Below are positions 28,130 to 37,353 of a stretch of DNA of 64,000 nt, one piece after another (position 1 is the stretch's first letter; each line of letters begins with the position of its first letter). The notes beneath the pieces are model-generated. The model saw nothing but the letters and a program-made list of their open reading frames with translations, had not been told where the DNA came from and searched no databases. Position numbers and translations under genes: made by a program. The DNA is taken from assembly GCF_017163935.1 (NCBI RefSeq), contig NZ_JABVZR010000001.1, positions 2,356,001 to 2,420,000 on the forward strand. Direction: 5' to 3'. Origin of the DNA: Novosphingobium terrae. GTDB taxonomy: Bacteria; Pseudomonadota; Alphaproteobacteria; Sphingomonadales; Sphingomonadaceae.

Positions 28130-28831
28130 TTACCCCTGCGTCCCGTCGCGCGGAGCATCGGGTGAACGCTCGACCGCCAGCGCGGCAATCTGCGCGCGCA
28201 GAGAGGCCAGTTCATCCTCCAGCGCCTCGATGCGGCTGACCGCAGGCTCCGCATCCGAGCAAGGCTCGCGGCAGGGCGTGCCATAGGGGATGAAATCGCG
28301 CGACCATGTTTCCGCCGCCACCAGCGTGGAACGGGCCTTCACGCCGACCATCGTCGCGCCCTCGGGCACATCCTCGGTCACCACGGCATTGGCGCCCACG
28401 CGAGCGCGGTTGCCCACGGTGATCGGGCCCAGAATTTGCGCGCCGGAACCGATGATGCAATTGTCTTCCAGCGTCGGGTGACGCTTGCCGCCCACCCCAT
28501 TGGCCGGATTGGTGCCGCCCAGCGTAACACATTGATAGATCGTCACATTGTCGCCGATCAGGCTGGTCTCGCCGATCACGGTAAAGCCGTGATCGATGAA
28601 CAGATGCCGCCCGATGGTGGCGCCGGGATGGATATCGATGGCGGTCAGAAAGCGGGCGAAATGGTTCACCGCGCGGGCCAGAAAATAGAACTGGCGGCGG
28701 AACAGCCCATGCGCCACGCGATGCAGCGCCAGCGCCCAGAAGCCGGGATAGAGCAGCACCTCCCAGCGCGAGCGCGGTGCCGGATCGCGCGCCACCACGG
28801 AATCGATATAGGCCAACAGACGCCGGATCAT
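28130..28831 (-). CDS. cysE: Serine O-acetyltransferase (EpsC type)
   Basis: Acetylates serine for cysteine synthesis. The 233-residue protein has an N-terminal helical part and a left-handed beta-helix with the SAT signature words DIHPGATIG, FIDHGFTVIGET, NVTIYQCVTLGGT and GGKRHPTLED (about residues 66-125). The C-terminal tail is a short coiled coil (IEALEDELASLRAQIAAL). GGGATAA precedes ATG 28831. The DUF2794 gene follows immediately. Confidence 0.92.
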   Translation of the reverse strand: MIRRLLAYIDSVVARDPAPRSRWEVLLYPGFWALALHRVAHGLFRRQFYFLARAVNHFARFLTAIDIHPGATIGRHLFIDHGFTVIGETSLIGDNVTIYQCVTLGGTNPANGVGGKRHPTLEDNCIIGSGAQILGPITVGNRARVGANAVVTEDVPEGATMVGVKARSTLVAAETWSRDFIPYGTPCREPCSDAEPAVSRIEALEDELASLRAQIAALAVERSPDAPRDGTQG

Positions 28832-28877
28832 GCGTAGCTTATCCCATGTCGCCGCGCCCGGCACAAGCATCCCGCCT

Positions 28878-29498
28878 TTAAGCGGCGCCCGCCGAACCCG
28901 ACACCTCCTCCAGAGCCTCGCGCCAGATCGACATGCCCGGCGCAGCTTTGCGCTCCAGACTGAGCCTGTCGATGATGGCCACCAGCGTTTCGGCGTTGAG
29001 ATGGGAACGCTCGGCGCGGCTTGCAAGGTAATGGCAGCCCTCGGGCGAGAGCGGCAGGGCGCGCGCCTCGGCATGAAGGGCGATCAGCTCTTCCAGCATG
29101 ATGTCATCGGGCTCGCCGATGTCGAGACGCAGCGCGGCGCGCAGACGCGTCCCCAGATCGGGCAGACTCACCTCCCAGGCGCGGCCATCGGGCGGCGTCG
29201 TGGCGGTGAGCAGCAGCGGCGTGCCCGCCTCCTGAGCGCGATTCCAGCGGTGGAACAGCGCGGTTTCGTCCATGCGATCGGCATCGTCCACCGCCTCGCC
29301 CACGCCGCTTTCGGCGAACCAGCGGGCCAGCAGGCTCTTGCCGCTGCGCGCCGGGCCGAAGAGGATGGCGGTGCGGAAAGGCCAGTTGTCGGCCTGCTGA
29401 CACGCCTCGATCACGGTCAGATTGGCGGGGCCCACCACGATACGCGACGGCGTATCACGGCCCGGCATATCGAGCGGGAGAGCAATTTGTGCAGTCAT
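28878..29498 (-). CDS. hdaA: DnaA-homologue regulator HdaA
   Basis: A 206-residue DnaA-like AAA+ protein that, with the sliding clamp, inactivates DnaA after initiation. The N-terminus has a clamp-binding motif QIALPL (4-9), followed by Walker A GPARSGKS (about 49-56) and a DDADRMDE Walker B-like stretch (about 71-78). The protein is cut short of the DnaA domain IV, as usual for HdaA. AAGGAAC lies upstream. It follows the DUF2066 gene by nine bases. Confidence 0.9.
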   Translation of the reverse strand: MTAQIALPLDMPGRDTPSRIVVGPANLTVIEACQQADNWPFRTAILFGPARSGKSLLARWFAESGVGEAVDDADRMDETALFHRWNRAQEAGTPLLLTATTPPDGRAWEVSLPDLGTRLRAALRLDIGEPDDIMLEELIALHAEARALPLSPEGCHYLASRAERSHLNAETLVAIIDRLSLERKAAPGMSIWREALEEVSGSAGAA

Positions 29499-29507
29499 AA
29501 GAGTTCC

Positions 29508-30833
29508 TTAGCGGTGGATGCGCAGGGTGTTACCCGCCACGCTCACCTGCCAGCCGCGCGAACGCAGCGCAGCGGCGAGTTCCGCCGCCGTTCCATTGAA
29601 TGTAACCCGCATCACGGATGTGCCGCCGATGGCGATGCTGGTGGTGGCCGCGCCCTCGACACCCTTGGTGCCGCGCACCCCGCCCAGCGCCGCATCAACC
29701 GCCCCGGCGTCGGGGGAGGCAAACTGCACCGACAAAGCGGCTGCAGCAGCGGTAGGCTTGGGCTCGGGCGTGGGTGACGGGCTCGGCTGAGGCTGCGCTG
29801 CCAGCGCATCGGCCTCGGCACGGGCGCGGGCGGCGGCCTGCTCGGCCTCGGCAGCTTCGCCAGTGCGAATCAGCTGGGCCAGACCCGGATCGATCACCGG
29901 ATGATCGACATTGAGCGTAGGATCGGAGCGCAGCTGCCCGCTGGTCATCGCCTGCGTGTAGATCTGATCGAAGCGCAGCACAGCCTGATTGAGCATGCCC
30001 GGCACCTGCCCCTCGTCCTGAACGGAGAGGGTGAAACTGTCGACCAGCGTGTTGTCCGGGCCGATGCGCGCGGTAAAGGTGCCCTTCACCGGGCCGCCGG
30101 GCCATTGCCGCTCCAGCCGCGCCTCGGCGATCAGCACATTGCTGGCGCCGAACCGGTCGAGCAGGGCGCGCCACCAGATGCGGCTGCGGCGACCGGGCTG
30201 GCCAGCCGTCAGCAGCAGCGAATCGCTGCCGGAACCTTGCGGGCGGATATAGTCGATGGCGCTGGCGCCGGTGTGATACTCGGCCCAGGCCTTTTGCCAG
30301 ATGCCGCGCACCTCATAGACCTGCCCCACGCCACCGGAATACAGCACCGGCACCACCAGCATCGGCGCCGAGCGCATGCCACCCGAAGGCCCATGCCCGG
30401 CGAGGAAACCGCTGGCCTTGCCGCGATCGAAGACGATGCCCAGCGTGGCGCGATAGCGATGCGGGCCGATCTGCTCGCTCTCCACCACCACGGCGGAAAC
30501 CAGATTGCCGATGGCATCGGCGCCCATCTCGGGGCCGCCCGCCTTGGCCCAGGCCTGCTTATAGGCCTCATGCCAACCGGCCTGACGCGCCTCCTGAGCG
30601 GTCTTGCCCGGCACATCGACCTGAACGCCGTTGATCTCGATATCGCCGGTGGTGACGACCGGGGCGATGCCGCGATCCCCCTCGATCTGGGCGATCAGCC
30701 GCGAGGGACCGAAAGCCGCGATTCCCCCGGCCAGCGCCAGAACGCCTGCCCCGGCCAGCACCATGCGCGGACGCGCGCGCACTATACGGCGCAGCGGTTC
30801 GAGCAAGGCTTCTCGGGGTAAAAGGGTCTGCAT
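29508..30833 (-). CDS. DUF2066 domain protein
   Basis: A 441-residue envelope protein with one N-terminal membrane anchor (about residues 24-42) and a long periplasmic part; the DUF2066 region is roughly 60-310. A Pro/Glu-rich linker (PQPSPSPTPEPKPT) leads to a small C-terminal domain. The function is unknown; the gene is commonly found beside hdaA in Sphingomonadales. ATG 30833 has GAAGG five bases upstream. It is divergent from purM across 150 bases, which must hold both promoters. Confidence 0.82.
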   Translation of the reverse strand: MQTLLPREALLEPLRRIVRARPRMVLAGAGVLALAGGIAAFGPSRLIAQIEGDRGIAPVVTTGDIEINGVQVDVPGKTAQEARQAGWHEAYKQAWAKAGGPEMGADAIGNLVSAVVVESEQIGPHRYRATLGIVFDRGKASGFLAGHGPSGGMRSAPMLVVPVLYSGGVGQVYEVRGIWQKAWAEYHTGASAIDYIRPQGSGSDSLLLTAGQPGRRSRIWWRALLDRFGASNVLIAEARLERQWPGGPVKGTFTARIGPDNTLVDSFTLSVQDEGQVPGMLNQAVLRFDQIYTQAMTSGQLRSDPTLNVDHPVIDPGLAQLIRTGEAAEAEQAAARARAEADALAAQPQPSPSPTPEPKPTAAAAALSVQFASPDAGAVDAALGGVRGTKGVEGAATTSIAIGGTSVMRVTFNGTAAELAAALRSRGWQVSVAGNTLRIHR

Positions 30834-30983
30834 CGGGCCTTCAATCGTCAAAAAGCTGTGAGCCTATTGGCGTAACCCCCATGGAAATCCAAGCCGGAAA
30901 GCGCTAGGCGGCGCGCGAAAGCTGTTCACTACTCAATTTTCGGCGCATCTTTAGCGTCGTTTCTGGAAAGCCGAGAAGCCGCC

Positions 30984-32090
30984 ATGACCGACGACAACAA
31001 GACGCCCACCAGCTACACCTATGAACATTCCGGCGTGTCGATCGCCGCTGGCAATGCGCTGGTGAAGGCCATTGGCCCGCTGGCCAAATCGACGGCCCGC
31101 CCCGGTGCCGACGCCGATCTGGGCGGCTTCGGCGGCTTCTTCGATCTCAAGGCCGCTGGCTACAAGGACCCGTTGCTGGTGGCGGGCAACGACGGCGTGG
31201 GCACCAAGGTGAAGCTGGCCATCGATCATGACCGCCATGACCGCATCGGCGAGGATCTGGTCGCCATGTGCGTCAACGATCTGATCGTGCAGGGCGCCGA
31301 GCCGCTGTTCTTCCTCGACTATTTCGCCACCGGCAAGCTGGAGAATGGCGTGGCCGAGCGTGTCGTCGCGGGCATTGCCGAGGGCTGCAAGCTGGCAGGC
31401 TGCGCGCTGATCGGCGGCGAAACGGCGGAAATGCCCGGCATGTATGCCGCTGGCGATTACGATCTGGCGGGCTTCTGCGTCGGCGCCGTCGAGCGCGGCG
31501 AGCAACTCACCGGTGACCGCGTGGCCGAGGGCGATGTGCTGCTGGGTCTGGCCTCGTCGGGCGTGCATTCCAACGGTTACTCGCTGGTGCGCCGCCTCGC
31601 CGCCGACAAGGGCTGGAAGCTGGACCGCCCCGCCCTCTTCGATGCCGACCGCCTGCTGATCGACTATCTGATCGAGCCGACTCGCATCTATGTGAAGACG
31701 CTGCTGCCCTTCATCCGTGCGGGCCGCATCCATGCCCTCGCCCACATCACCGGCGGCGGCCTGCTTGAGAACGTGCCCCGCGTGTTGCCCGCTCACCTCC
31801 ATGCCCGGATCGATGCCGGTGCCTGGGAGCAGAGCCGCCTGATGGCCTTCCTGCAGGCCCAAGGCAACATCGAGCCCGAGGAAATGGCCCGCACCTTCAA
31901 CTGCGGCGTGGGCATGGTGCTGGCTGTGGCCGCCGATGAGGCCGAGCAGCTGGCCAAGGATCTGACCGAGGCTGGCGAGACCGTCTACACCATCGGCGCC
32001 ATCGAGGCCGGTCAGCGCGGCTGCACCGTTTTCGGCGCTGACGAAGTGTGGTCCGCGCGCGAGGCATGGACCGCCACGCACAATGCCTGA
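30984..32090 (+). CDS. purM: Phosphoribosylformylglycinamidine cyclo-ligase (AIR synthetase)
   Basis: Closes the imidazole ring to form AIR in purine synthesis. The 368-residue protein shows the expected [12 protein letters not shown] start, [22 protein letters not shown] and [11 protein letters not shown] (about 135-145), and [22 protein letters not shown] precedes ATG 30984. Its last eight bases overlap the start of purN. Confidence 0.96.
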   Translation: MTDDNKTPTSYTYEHSGVSIAAGNALVKAIGPLAKSTARPGADADLGGFGGFFDLKAAGYKDPLLVAGNDGVGTKVKLAIDHDRHDRIGEDLVAMCVNDLIVQGAEPLFFLDYFATGKLENGVAERVVAGIAEGCKLAGCALIGGETAEMPGMYAAGDYDLAGFCVGAVERGEQLTGDRVAEGDVLLGLASSGVHSNGYSLVRRLAADKGWKLDRPALFDADRLLIDYLIEPTRIYVKTLLPFIRAGRIHALAHITGGGLLENVPRVLPAHLHARIDAGAWEQSRLMAFLQAQGNIEPEEMARTFNCGVGMVLAVAADEAEQLAKDLTEAGETVYTIGAIEAGQRGCTVFGADEVWSAREAWTATHNA

Positions 32091-33060
32091 TCCGATCCGC
32101 CAGCCTGCCGCCCCCAAGGCCAGGGTGGCGGTGCTGATCTCGGGCTCGGGCACCAATATGGCCGCGCTGCTCTATGCCAGCCGCGCGGAGGATTGCCCCT
32201 ATGAGATCGTGCTGGTGGCCAGCAACAAGCCCGAGGCGGGCGGCCTTGCGCTGGCCGCCGCCGAGGGCGTGCCGACCTTCGCCCTGCCTCACAAGGGCAT
32301 GAGCCGCGCCGAGCATGACGCCGCCATGGATACCGCCCTGCGCGAAGCGGGCGCGGCCTATGTGGCGCTGGCCGGTTACATGCGCATCCTCACGGATGAT
32401 TTCGTGCGCAGCTGGGAGGGGCGGATGCTCAACATCCATCCCTCGCTGCTGCCCGCCTACAAGGGCCTGCACACCCACCAGCGCGCCATCGATGCGGGCG
32501 ACAGCCATGGCGGCGTCAGCGTCCATCTTGTGACGCCGGAACTGGATGACGGCCCCGTGCTGGGCCAGACCCGCGTGGCGATCCTGCCCGGCGATACGGC
32601 GGAAACACTGGCCGGGCGCGTGCTGTTCGCCGAGCATCAGCTTTATGCCCGCTGCCTTGCCGCATGGGTCACGCGCGAAAAATCGCCCGAATGGCTGACC
32701 GAGCAGGTGCGCGAAAAGGCCCTCGCCCTGCCCGAGGCCGATGAGACCAACAGCCATGGCATGGCCTGTTTCGGCATCGTGAAGGGCAAGAAGTTCGCCT
32801 ATGTCGCCAACAATCATCACGCCGGGGGCCATGTCGCCCTGCTGGTGAAGATCAGCGGCGCCGACGAGCAGGCCTCCCTGATCGAGCAGGACGATGAGCG
32901 CTACTTCCGTCCTGCCTATTTCGGCGACAACTGGATCGGCATCCGCCTCGATCTGGGCGACACCGATTGGGACAGCATTGCCGACTGGCTGGCGCGCAGC
33001 TGGCGTTCGGTGGCGCCGCGTAAGCTGGTCCATCTGATGGATGTGGCTGATCAGTTTTAA
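32083..33060 (+). CDS. purN: GAR formyltransferase PurN fused to a MmcQ/YjbR-like domain
   Basis: The first 195 residues are a folate-dependent glycinamide ribonucleotide transformylase: ISGSGTN (20-25), and the catalytic set N117, H119 ([12 protein letters not shown]) and D155 (PELDDGP). After residue 200 a second domain follows, with [31 protein letters not shown] and [12 protein letters not shown], the order of words found in MmcQ/YjbR proteins. PurN alone is normally about 200 residues, so this is a fusion of 325. Overlap with purM implies coupled translation. Confidence 0.9.
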   Translation: MPDPIRQPAAPKARVAVLISGSGTNMAALLYASRAEDCPYEIVLVASNKPEAGGLALAAAEGVPTFALPHKGMSRAEHDAAMDTALREAGAAYVALAGYMRILTDDFVRSWEGRMLNIHPSLLPAYKGLHTHQRAIDAGDSHGGVSVHLVTPELDDGPVLGQTRVAILPGDTAETLAGRVLFAEHQLYARCLAAWVTREKSPEWLTEQVREKALALPEADETNSHGMACFGIVKGKKFAYVANNHHAGGHVALLVKISGADEQASLIEQDDERYFRPAYFGDNWIGIRLDLGDTDWDSIADWLARSWRSVAPRKLVHLMDVADQF

Positions 33061-33065
33061 GGGAA

Positions 33066-33152
33066 GAAGGGAAGATGCGAGGGTGGAGTCTTCGCTGGTC
33101 GCATTTCTCAAGTGAAATGCTCCGGGCCCTCGCGCTCCCATTCCGTCTCCCG
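33066..33152. repeat. Dispersed palindromic element, GCGAGGG type, copy B (expanded loop)
   Basis: Begins GGGAAGATGCGAGGG and closes with CCCTCGCGCTCCC (33126-33138), then GTCTC and CGACG. Unlike copies A and C the arms GCGAGGG (33077-33083) and CCCTCGC (33127-33133) are separated by 43 bases containing a second small inverted repeat (GCATTTC/GAAATGC). It lies just after purN; the remaining gap to 33320 shows nothing else I can support. Confidence 0.5.
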
Positions 33153-33320
33153 ACGCAACCGCAGTAGCAACCGACCCGAGCGCCACACCTCTCTACCTGC
33201 TCCATTAAATCATCCGCCAAGCCGGGCTTTATGCGCGACGAAAGCACCCTGTTCATCTGGCAGCAATCTTGGCAAAGGCACCAGTCAGGCCATAACCGGT
33301 CGGAACCATAAGGATTATCG

Positions 33321-34088
33321 ATGCGCCTTTCCTCGCGCAGGCTCGCCCTGCCGCTCGCCACCATCGTTGCAACCCTGATCGCCGCCAGCCCGGCCATGGC
33401 GCAGATGGGAGGCATGGGTGGCATGGGAGGAATGGGCGGCGGCATGGGCGGCGCCGGTATGGGTGGCGGCCCCGGCGGCGGCGTTGACCACGGCCCCGAC
33501 ATGCCCGTCGGCCCGCGCGGCCCCCGCGACATGAAGCCCATCTCGCTCAAGAAGTTCGACGAAGCCGTCGAAAGCATGTTCCGTGCCGCCGACGCTGATC
33601 ACAACGGCATCGTCACCCTCGCCGAGTTCAACCAGGTCGTCACCGCCCGCCGCGACGCCATCATCCGCGCCCGCTTCAAGGTCATCGACACCAACCACAA
33701 CGGCCAGATCGACGAGAACGAATTCATCGCCTGGCAGGGCAAGCTGGGCTCAACGGCGCTGTCGGACAACGGCAATGGCGAATTCGCCGAGATCATCCCC
33801 AACAGCATCGGCCCGGTGCTGGGCGACGGCGAGCGCGACACCGCCCTCTCCATCGCCGTCGAACCGCTCAACGCCGTGGTGATCGCCAAGGCCAACACCG
33901 ACTACGACGCCGGTATGAGCCTGCCCGAACTGCTGGCCTATGAACACATTCGCTTCGACAAGGCCGACACTGACAAGGATGGCACCCTGTCCAGCGACGA
34001 GATCGACAAGCTGGCACCCGGTCGCGGTGGTCGTCCGGGCGGGTTTGGTGGAGCGGGTGGTCCCGGTGGTCCGCCGCCGCGTCGATAA
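33321..34088 (+). CDS. Exported EF-hand calcium-binding protein
   Basis: A 255-residue secreted or periplasmic protein: signal peptide ending AMA-Q (residue 28), then a Met/Gly-rich run of MGG repeats (28-53), and EF-hand loops D91-E102, D123-E134 and D216-E227, with one degenerate loop near D194. The C-terminus is a Gly/Pro/Arg tail. Position 2 of the loops is Ala or Thr, the calcium pattern, not the proline of lanmodulin. AAGGA precedes the ATG. It is flanked by intergenic repeats on both sides. Confidence 0.85.
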   Translation: MRLSSRRLALPLATIVATLIAASPAMAQMGGMGGMGGMGGGMGGAGMGGGPGGGVDHGPDMPVGPRGPRDMKPISLKKFDEAVESMFRAADADHNGIVTLAEFNQVVTARRDAIIRARFKVIDTNHNGQIDENEFIAWQGKLGSTALSDNGNGEFAEIIPNSIGPVLGDGERDTALSIAVEPLNAVVIAKANTDYDAGMSLPELLAYEHIRFDKADTDKDGTLSSDEIDKLAPGRGGRPGGFGGAGGPGGPPPRR

Positions 34089-34112
34089 GGGGGTTAAGGA
34101 AGAAGAGTAGAA

Positions 34113-34156
34113 GCGAGGGGGTTACCCCCTCGCGCTCCCATGACGTCTTCCGACGC
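34113..34156. repeat. Dispersed palindromic element, GCGAGGG type, copy C
   Basis: Perfect GCGAGGGGG-TTA-CCCCCTCGC hairpin (34113-34133) followed by GCTCCCATGACGTCTTCCGA. The hairpin and following bases equal copy A. Downstream, at about 34212-34235, the words GCGCCGCAGGC and GAAAGCC also recur as in copy A. Confidence 0.6.
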
Positions 34157-34323
34157 TAGGGCAGCGGCTTCCTATCGCAGCGCCCCAACTCTCCACCTGT
34201 GCAAGATAAAGGCGCCGCAGGCAGAAAGCCCCGGCGCCCTTACAACAGCTTCGGAATTTTAAAGCCTGCGGCGCAGCATCCTTAGCTCTATGGCCGAACC
34301 CGAAGCGCTACGCAGACATTAAA

Positions 34324-34358
34324 GGGAGCGCGAGGGTTATGACCCTCGCATCTTCCCT
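34324..34358. repeat. Dispersed palindromic element, GCGAGGG type, copy D (inverted)
   Basis: GGGAGCGCGAGGG-TTATGA-CCCTCGCATCTTCCC. Read on the minus strand this begins GGGAAGATGCGAGGG like copy B. Copies C and D face each other and bracket 170 bases that also contain an inverted GCGCCGCAGGC/GCCTGCGGCGC pair, so the whole gap 34089-34366 may be one composite structured element; no gene is seen in it. Confidence 0.6.
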
Positions 34359-34366
34359 TAAACTTC

Positions 34367-34618
34367 TTACTTCGCAGCCAGAGCCGCCTCCAAAGCCGCA
34401 ACCCGCTCCTTCAGAGCCTCAGCCTCTTCACGGGCACGGGCAGCCATCGTCTTGACGGCATCGAACTCTTCACGGCTCACGAAATCCAGACCGCCGAAGG
34501 TCTCGCGCAGCTTTTCGCGCGCGCCGTCGCGGGCTTCGCGGGTGGCACCGGCCAGCGTGCCCGCCGCGCTGTTCATCAGCTTGACGACATCGGCCAGAAG
34601 GGGGTTTTCGCTCTGCAT
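34367..34618 (-). CDS. ubiK: Ubiquinone biosynthesis accessory factor UbiK family (BMFP)
   Basis: An 83-residue coiled-coil protein of the YqiC/UbiK family, which helps Ubi enzymes assemble and binds membranes. The pattern is an N-terminal amphipathic helix (NPLLADVVKLMNSAAG), then VSREEFDAVKTMAARAREE, and a long coiled coil to the end. The E-F-D-V/A motif is the family mark. It is a single-gene unit next to a repeat. Confidence 0.85.
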   Translation of the reverse strand: MQSENPLLADVVKLMNSAAGTLAGATREARDGAREKLRETFGGLDFVSREEFDAVKTMAARAREEAEALKERVAALEAALAAK

Positions 34619-34715
34619 GGGTCAGGTCCGTTCGGATAGGTGTTGTCTTGGGGCCCGTGATACCACGAGTCCGCTTGGGCACGCCTTAACGCCACGATGC
34701 ATAGCGCGCCAGCCT

Positions 34716-35273
34716 TCAGAACGTTACATGCACAGAACCGGCAGCAGCCTGACCGGCTTCATGAGCATCGGGGTTAAGGCTCAGCACCTGCCAGTTGAGC
34801 AACGTGGCGAACAGCACCCAGGCCATCACCGGCGCCAGCAGCCATGCCGCCACAGGGCGCAGGCGTGCAAAGAGAAAGATCGATGCGGCCAGCGTGATAT
34901 CCATCACCACCACATCGCCCATCGCCAGCGCAATGTTATGCTGGCCGAAGAAGATCACCGACCAGGCGAAATTGGCCAGCAGATGCAGCGCGAAGATGCC
35001 GATGGCGAGCCCTCGCCCATGGGAACCGCGCGCGCTGGCGATCATCGAAAGTGCCACCCCCATCAGCACATAGGCCACGCTCCACACGACCGGAAAGGTG
35101 GCGGGAGAGGGGTAGAGCGAGGGCTTGACCAAGGCCGCAAACCACGGATTGTCCGGCCCGCTGCCCGAAGCGGAGGCCGAGACAAAGCCCAGCAGCAGCA
35201 TGGCGGGCACGAACACGATAACCCAGCGCAGCAGGCCGGCCATCAATTGGCGCGAAGAGGCAATCTCGGTCAT
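34716..35273 (-). CDS. tspO: TspO/MBR family membrane protein
   Basis: A 185-residue inner-membrane protein with five predicted helices. Family marks are WFAALVKPSLYPS (about 51-63), the FPVVWSVAYVLMGVA helix and NFAWSVIFFGQHN. TspO proteins bind porphyrins and modulate tetrapyrrole-linked gene expression. The start at ATG 35273 follows the family; a longer open frame upstream is not conserved-looking, and there is no clear ribosome-binding site. Confidence 0.88.
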   Translation of the reverse strand: MTEIASSRQLMAGLLRWVIVFVPAMLLLGFVSASASGSGPDNPWFAALVKPSLYPSPATFPVVWSVAYVLMGVALSMIASARGSHGRGLAIGIFALHLLANFAWSVIFFGQHNIALAMGDVVVMDITLAASIFLFARLRPVAAWLLAPVMAWVLFATLLNWQVLSLNPDAHEAGQAAAGSVHVTF

Positions 35274-35640
35274 GCGGTAGGAGACCCTGCTCGAACGATG
35301 AAAGGCATCCTGCCTGTCGCGGCTGACATTACGGAAAGATCCCGGTGTGGAAAAGGATTCTTGTGCGGTGAACCGAGTGCCTTCACGTTGCGCAGGTCGA
35401 TCGGCGGGGCGCGCGGCAGACTGGTGCATCGTGGAGGTCATAAGGCGGGAGAACCTTTGCATGAGATCCTTAACAAGGCGTTCATCATGCCACGATAAAG
35501 CCCCCGCGCAAGCCATCGCCTACGGGTTATTCCGTTTCGGAGGCGATTGCCCGCAGGCACTTGCCTCCGTCTATTCCGCTATGTAGAAATTCAGCCCCTT
35601 GGCGGTTTGGATTGCGCCCTCAGGCCGGAATGCGCGCCCT
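35274..35640. other. Intergenic gap between tspO and tlyA
   Basis: No supported gene. It contains a compound hairpin (ATCGCCT at 35515-35521 pairing with AGGCGAT at 35541-35547, with inner ACGG/CCGT) whose role is unknown; it could end a transcript or belong to a small RNA. Short open frames here lack ribosome-binding sites. Confidence 0.4.
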
Positions 35641-36432
35641 TTAGCTGCGTTGGGCGCAGATCAGGAATTCCACATTGCCTTCAGGCCCGGTGATCGGGCT
35701 TTCGACAATGCCGTCAACCACGAATCCCAAACCTTCCACCCATGTCCGCACCTCGGCGCAGACGCGCTCATGCAGCACGGGATCGCGCACCACGCCGCCC
35801 TTGCCCACTTCGGTGCGTCCCACCTCGAACTGCGGCTTGATCAGCGCCACAAGGCGGCAGGCAGGCGCGGCCAGCTTCAGCGGCACATCCAGCACCTTGG
35901 CCAGACTGATAAAGCTGGCATCGCAGACCACCCAATCGCAGGGGCGATCGATCTGGGCGGGGGTCAGCACGCGGGCGCTGGTCTGTTCCAGCACGGTGAC
36001 GCGCGGGTCCTGACGCAGCTTCCACGCCAGCTGATTGGTGCCCGAATCGACCGCAAAGACATGATCGGCGCCTTTGGTCAACAGCACATCGGTAAAACCG
36101 CCCGTCGAACTGCCGATGTCCATCGCCGTAACGCCCGTGGGGTCGAGTTGGAAATGATCGATGGCATGGGCCAGCTTGATGCCACCCCGGCTCACCCATG
36201 GATGATCGCGCCCGCGCGTTTCCAGCGGCGCATCCTCAGGGATGGTCTGACCCGGCTTGGCGATCTTTGTCTCGCCGGAAAACACCAGCCCGGCCAGCAC
36301 CAGCGCCTGAGCGCGCGACCGGCTCTCGACCAGCCCGCGATCGACCAGCGCCTGATCCACGCGGATCTTGGCCTTCTTGGCGGGGCGGCCGGAAACGGGA
36401 TGGGGCGGTTTGGAATCAGAAGACTGGCTCAA
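35641..36432 (-). CDS. tlyA: TlyA family rRNA 2'-O-methyltransferase / hemolysin A
   Basis: A 263-residue protein with an N-terminal S4 RNA-binding domain (about 23-85, IRVDQALVDRGL and RAQALVLAG) and an FtsJ-like SAM methyltransferase domain with SAM site DIGSSTGGFTD (about 105-115) and later ALIKPQFE. TlyA enzymes methylate 16S and/or 23S rRNA. The start appears to be a TTG at 36432 with AGG seven bases upstream; no ATG or GTG exists before the S4 domain. Confidence 0.88.
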   Translation of the reverse strand: MSQSSDSKPPHPVSGRPAKKAKIRVDQALVDRGLVESRSRAQALVLAGLVFSGETKIAKPGQTIPEDAPLETRGRDHPWVSRGGIKLAHAIDHFQLDPTGVTAMDIGSSTGGFTDVLLTKGADHVFAVDSGTNQLAWKLRQDPRVTVLEQTSARVLTPAQIDRPCDWVVCDASFISLAKVLDVPLKLAAPACRLVALIKPQFEVGRTEVGKGGVVRDPVLHERVCAEVRTWVEGLGFVVDGIVESPITGPEGNVEFLICAQRS

Positions 36433-36504
36433 GCGGAAACCTGTTGGCGGTGAATGGATGGTTCGACTCTTGCCGAGCCGGGCCCCTCATTCCATAGGGA
36501 GGCC

Positions 36505-37092
36505 ATGAAGGCAAATCGCGCTCTTTCGCCCCATCTGTCGCCCCGGCCCTCGCGCCCTGCCCTGCGGCTGCGCGGCGCTCTGGCCTGCGGGTTGATCGCC
36601 CTGCTGGCGGCCTGCGCCAGCACGCCCCCGCCTGCCCCGGCACCGCGCCCTCAGCCGGTGCGCCCGGCGCCGACACCACCGCCTCCGCCGCCGCCAGCCC
36701 CCGTCGCTGACTGGCGCGATGCCCCCATCACCCCGGGCGACTGGCATTGGGCACGCGAAGGCGCCGAATCGGTTGCCCGCTTCGGCGCGCCCGGCAGCAG
36801 CCGTTTCGTGATCCGCTGCGCCGCCGCCAACCGCACCATTTCGCTCGACCTGCCCAATCCGGGCGCGAGCCAGAATGTCAGCATGACGCTGATCACCGCC
36901 AGCCAGACCCGCGCCCTGTGGCTGCAGCCGCGCGGCGCCTGGCTGGAAACCGTGCTGAATGCCCGCGATCCGCTGCTGGATGCCATGGCCTTTTCGCGCG
37001 GCCGTTTCGCGGTGAAGGCCGATGGCGTGACCGCGCTCTATGTGCCGAGTTGGCCCGAGGTTTCGCGCGTGATCGAGGATTGCCGCCAGTAA
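36505..37092 (+). CDS. Putative lipoprotein with Pro-rich linker
   Basis: A 195-residue outer-membrane or periplasmic lipoprotein. Lipobox LLAAC places the lipidated cysteine near residue 37; a Pro/Ala-rich spacer to about residue 68 is followed by a folded domain containing WHWAREGAESVARFG and RFVIRCAAANRTISLDL, a pattern common in small sphingomonad periplasmic proteins of unknown role. AGGGAGGCC just upstream supports ATG 36505. Confidence 0.75.
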   Translation: MKANRALSPHLSPRPSRPALRLRGALACGLIALLAACASTPPPAPAPRPQPVRPAPTPPPPPPPAPVADWRDAPITPGDWHWAREGAESVARFGAPGSSRFVIRCAAANRTISLDLPNPGASQNVSMTLITASQTRALWLQPRGAWLETVLNARDPLLDAMAFSRGRFAVKADGVTALYVPSWPEVSRVIEDCRQ

Positions 37093-37338
37093 GGGCCAAT
37101 CGGCAAAGGAGAGCTGCGGTAAACCGCTGATCGCAGCGCTGTTGATAAGATCAGCCTGCCGCGAAGCGCACAGCATATTGGCAGCAATAAATCGCAATTC
37201 AAGTCTTGTTGTGCAGCGCAAAAGGAGTCACACCTCATGTCAAGGCCAGTCGGTCGATGCCGGTTGGCCCCGTCGCAAGGGTTGGGTCGGTGCCGTGCCA
37301 CAAGATCCTCCTCGCGGCCAACTTGGCTCAACAGCGCG

Positions 37339-37352
37339 AAAGGAGGTGATCC
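37339..37352 (+). promoter_or_regulatory. 14-base perfect complement to the 16S rRNA 3' end (extended Shine-Dalgarno)
   Basis: AAAGGAGGTGATCC is the exact reverse complement of the bacterial 16S tail GGATCACCTCCTTT. It stands seven bases (GGAGG to ATG) before the tiny ORF. Confidence 0.7.
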
Positions 37353-37353
37353 G

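Noticed and set aside
33321..34088. The EF-hand protein as a lanmodulin, suggested by the lanthanide-type dehydrogenase nearby
   Set aside because: Lanmodulin loops have proline at position 2. Here that position is Ala or Thr, the normal calcium pattern, and the protein is long with an MGG-rich head.
35347..35586. A 79-codon open frame in the tspO-tlyA gap
   Set aside because: No ribosome-binding site, Cys/Arg-rich shadow-like composition, no domain.
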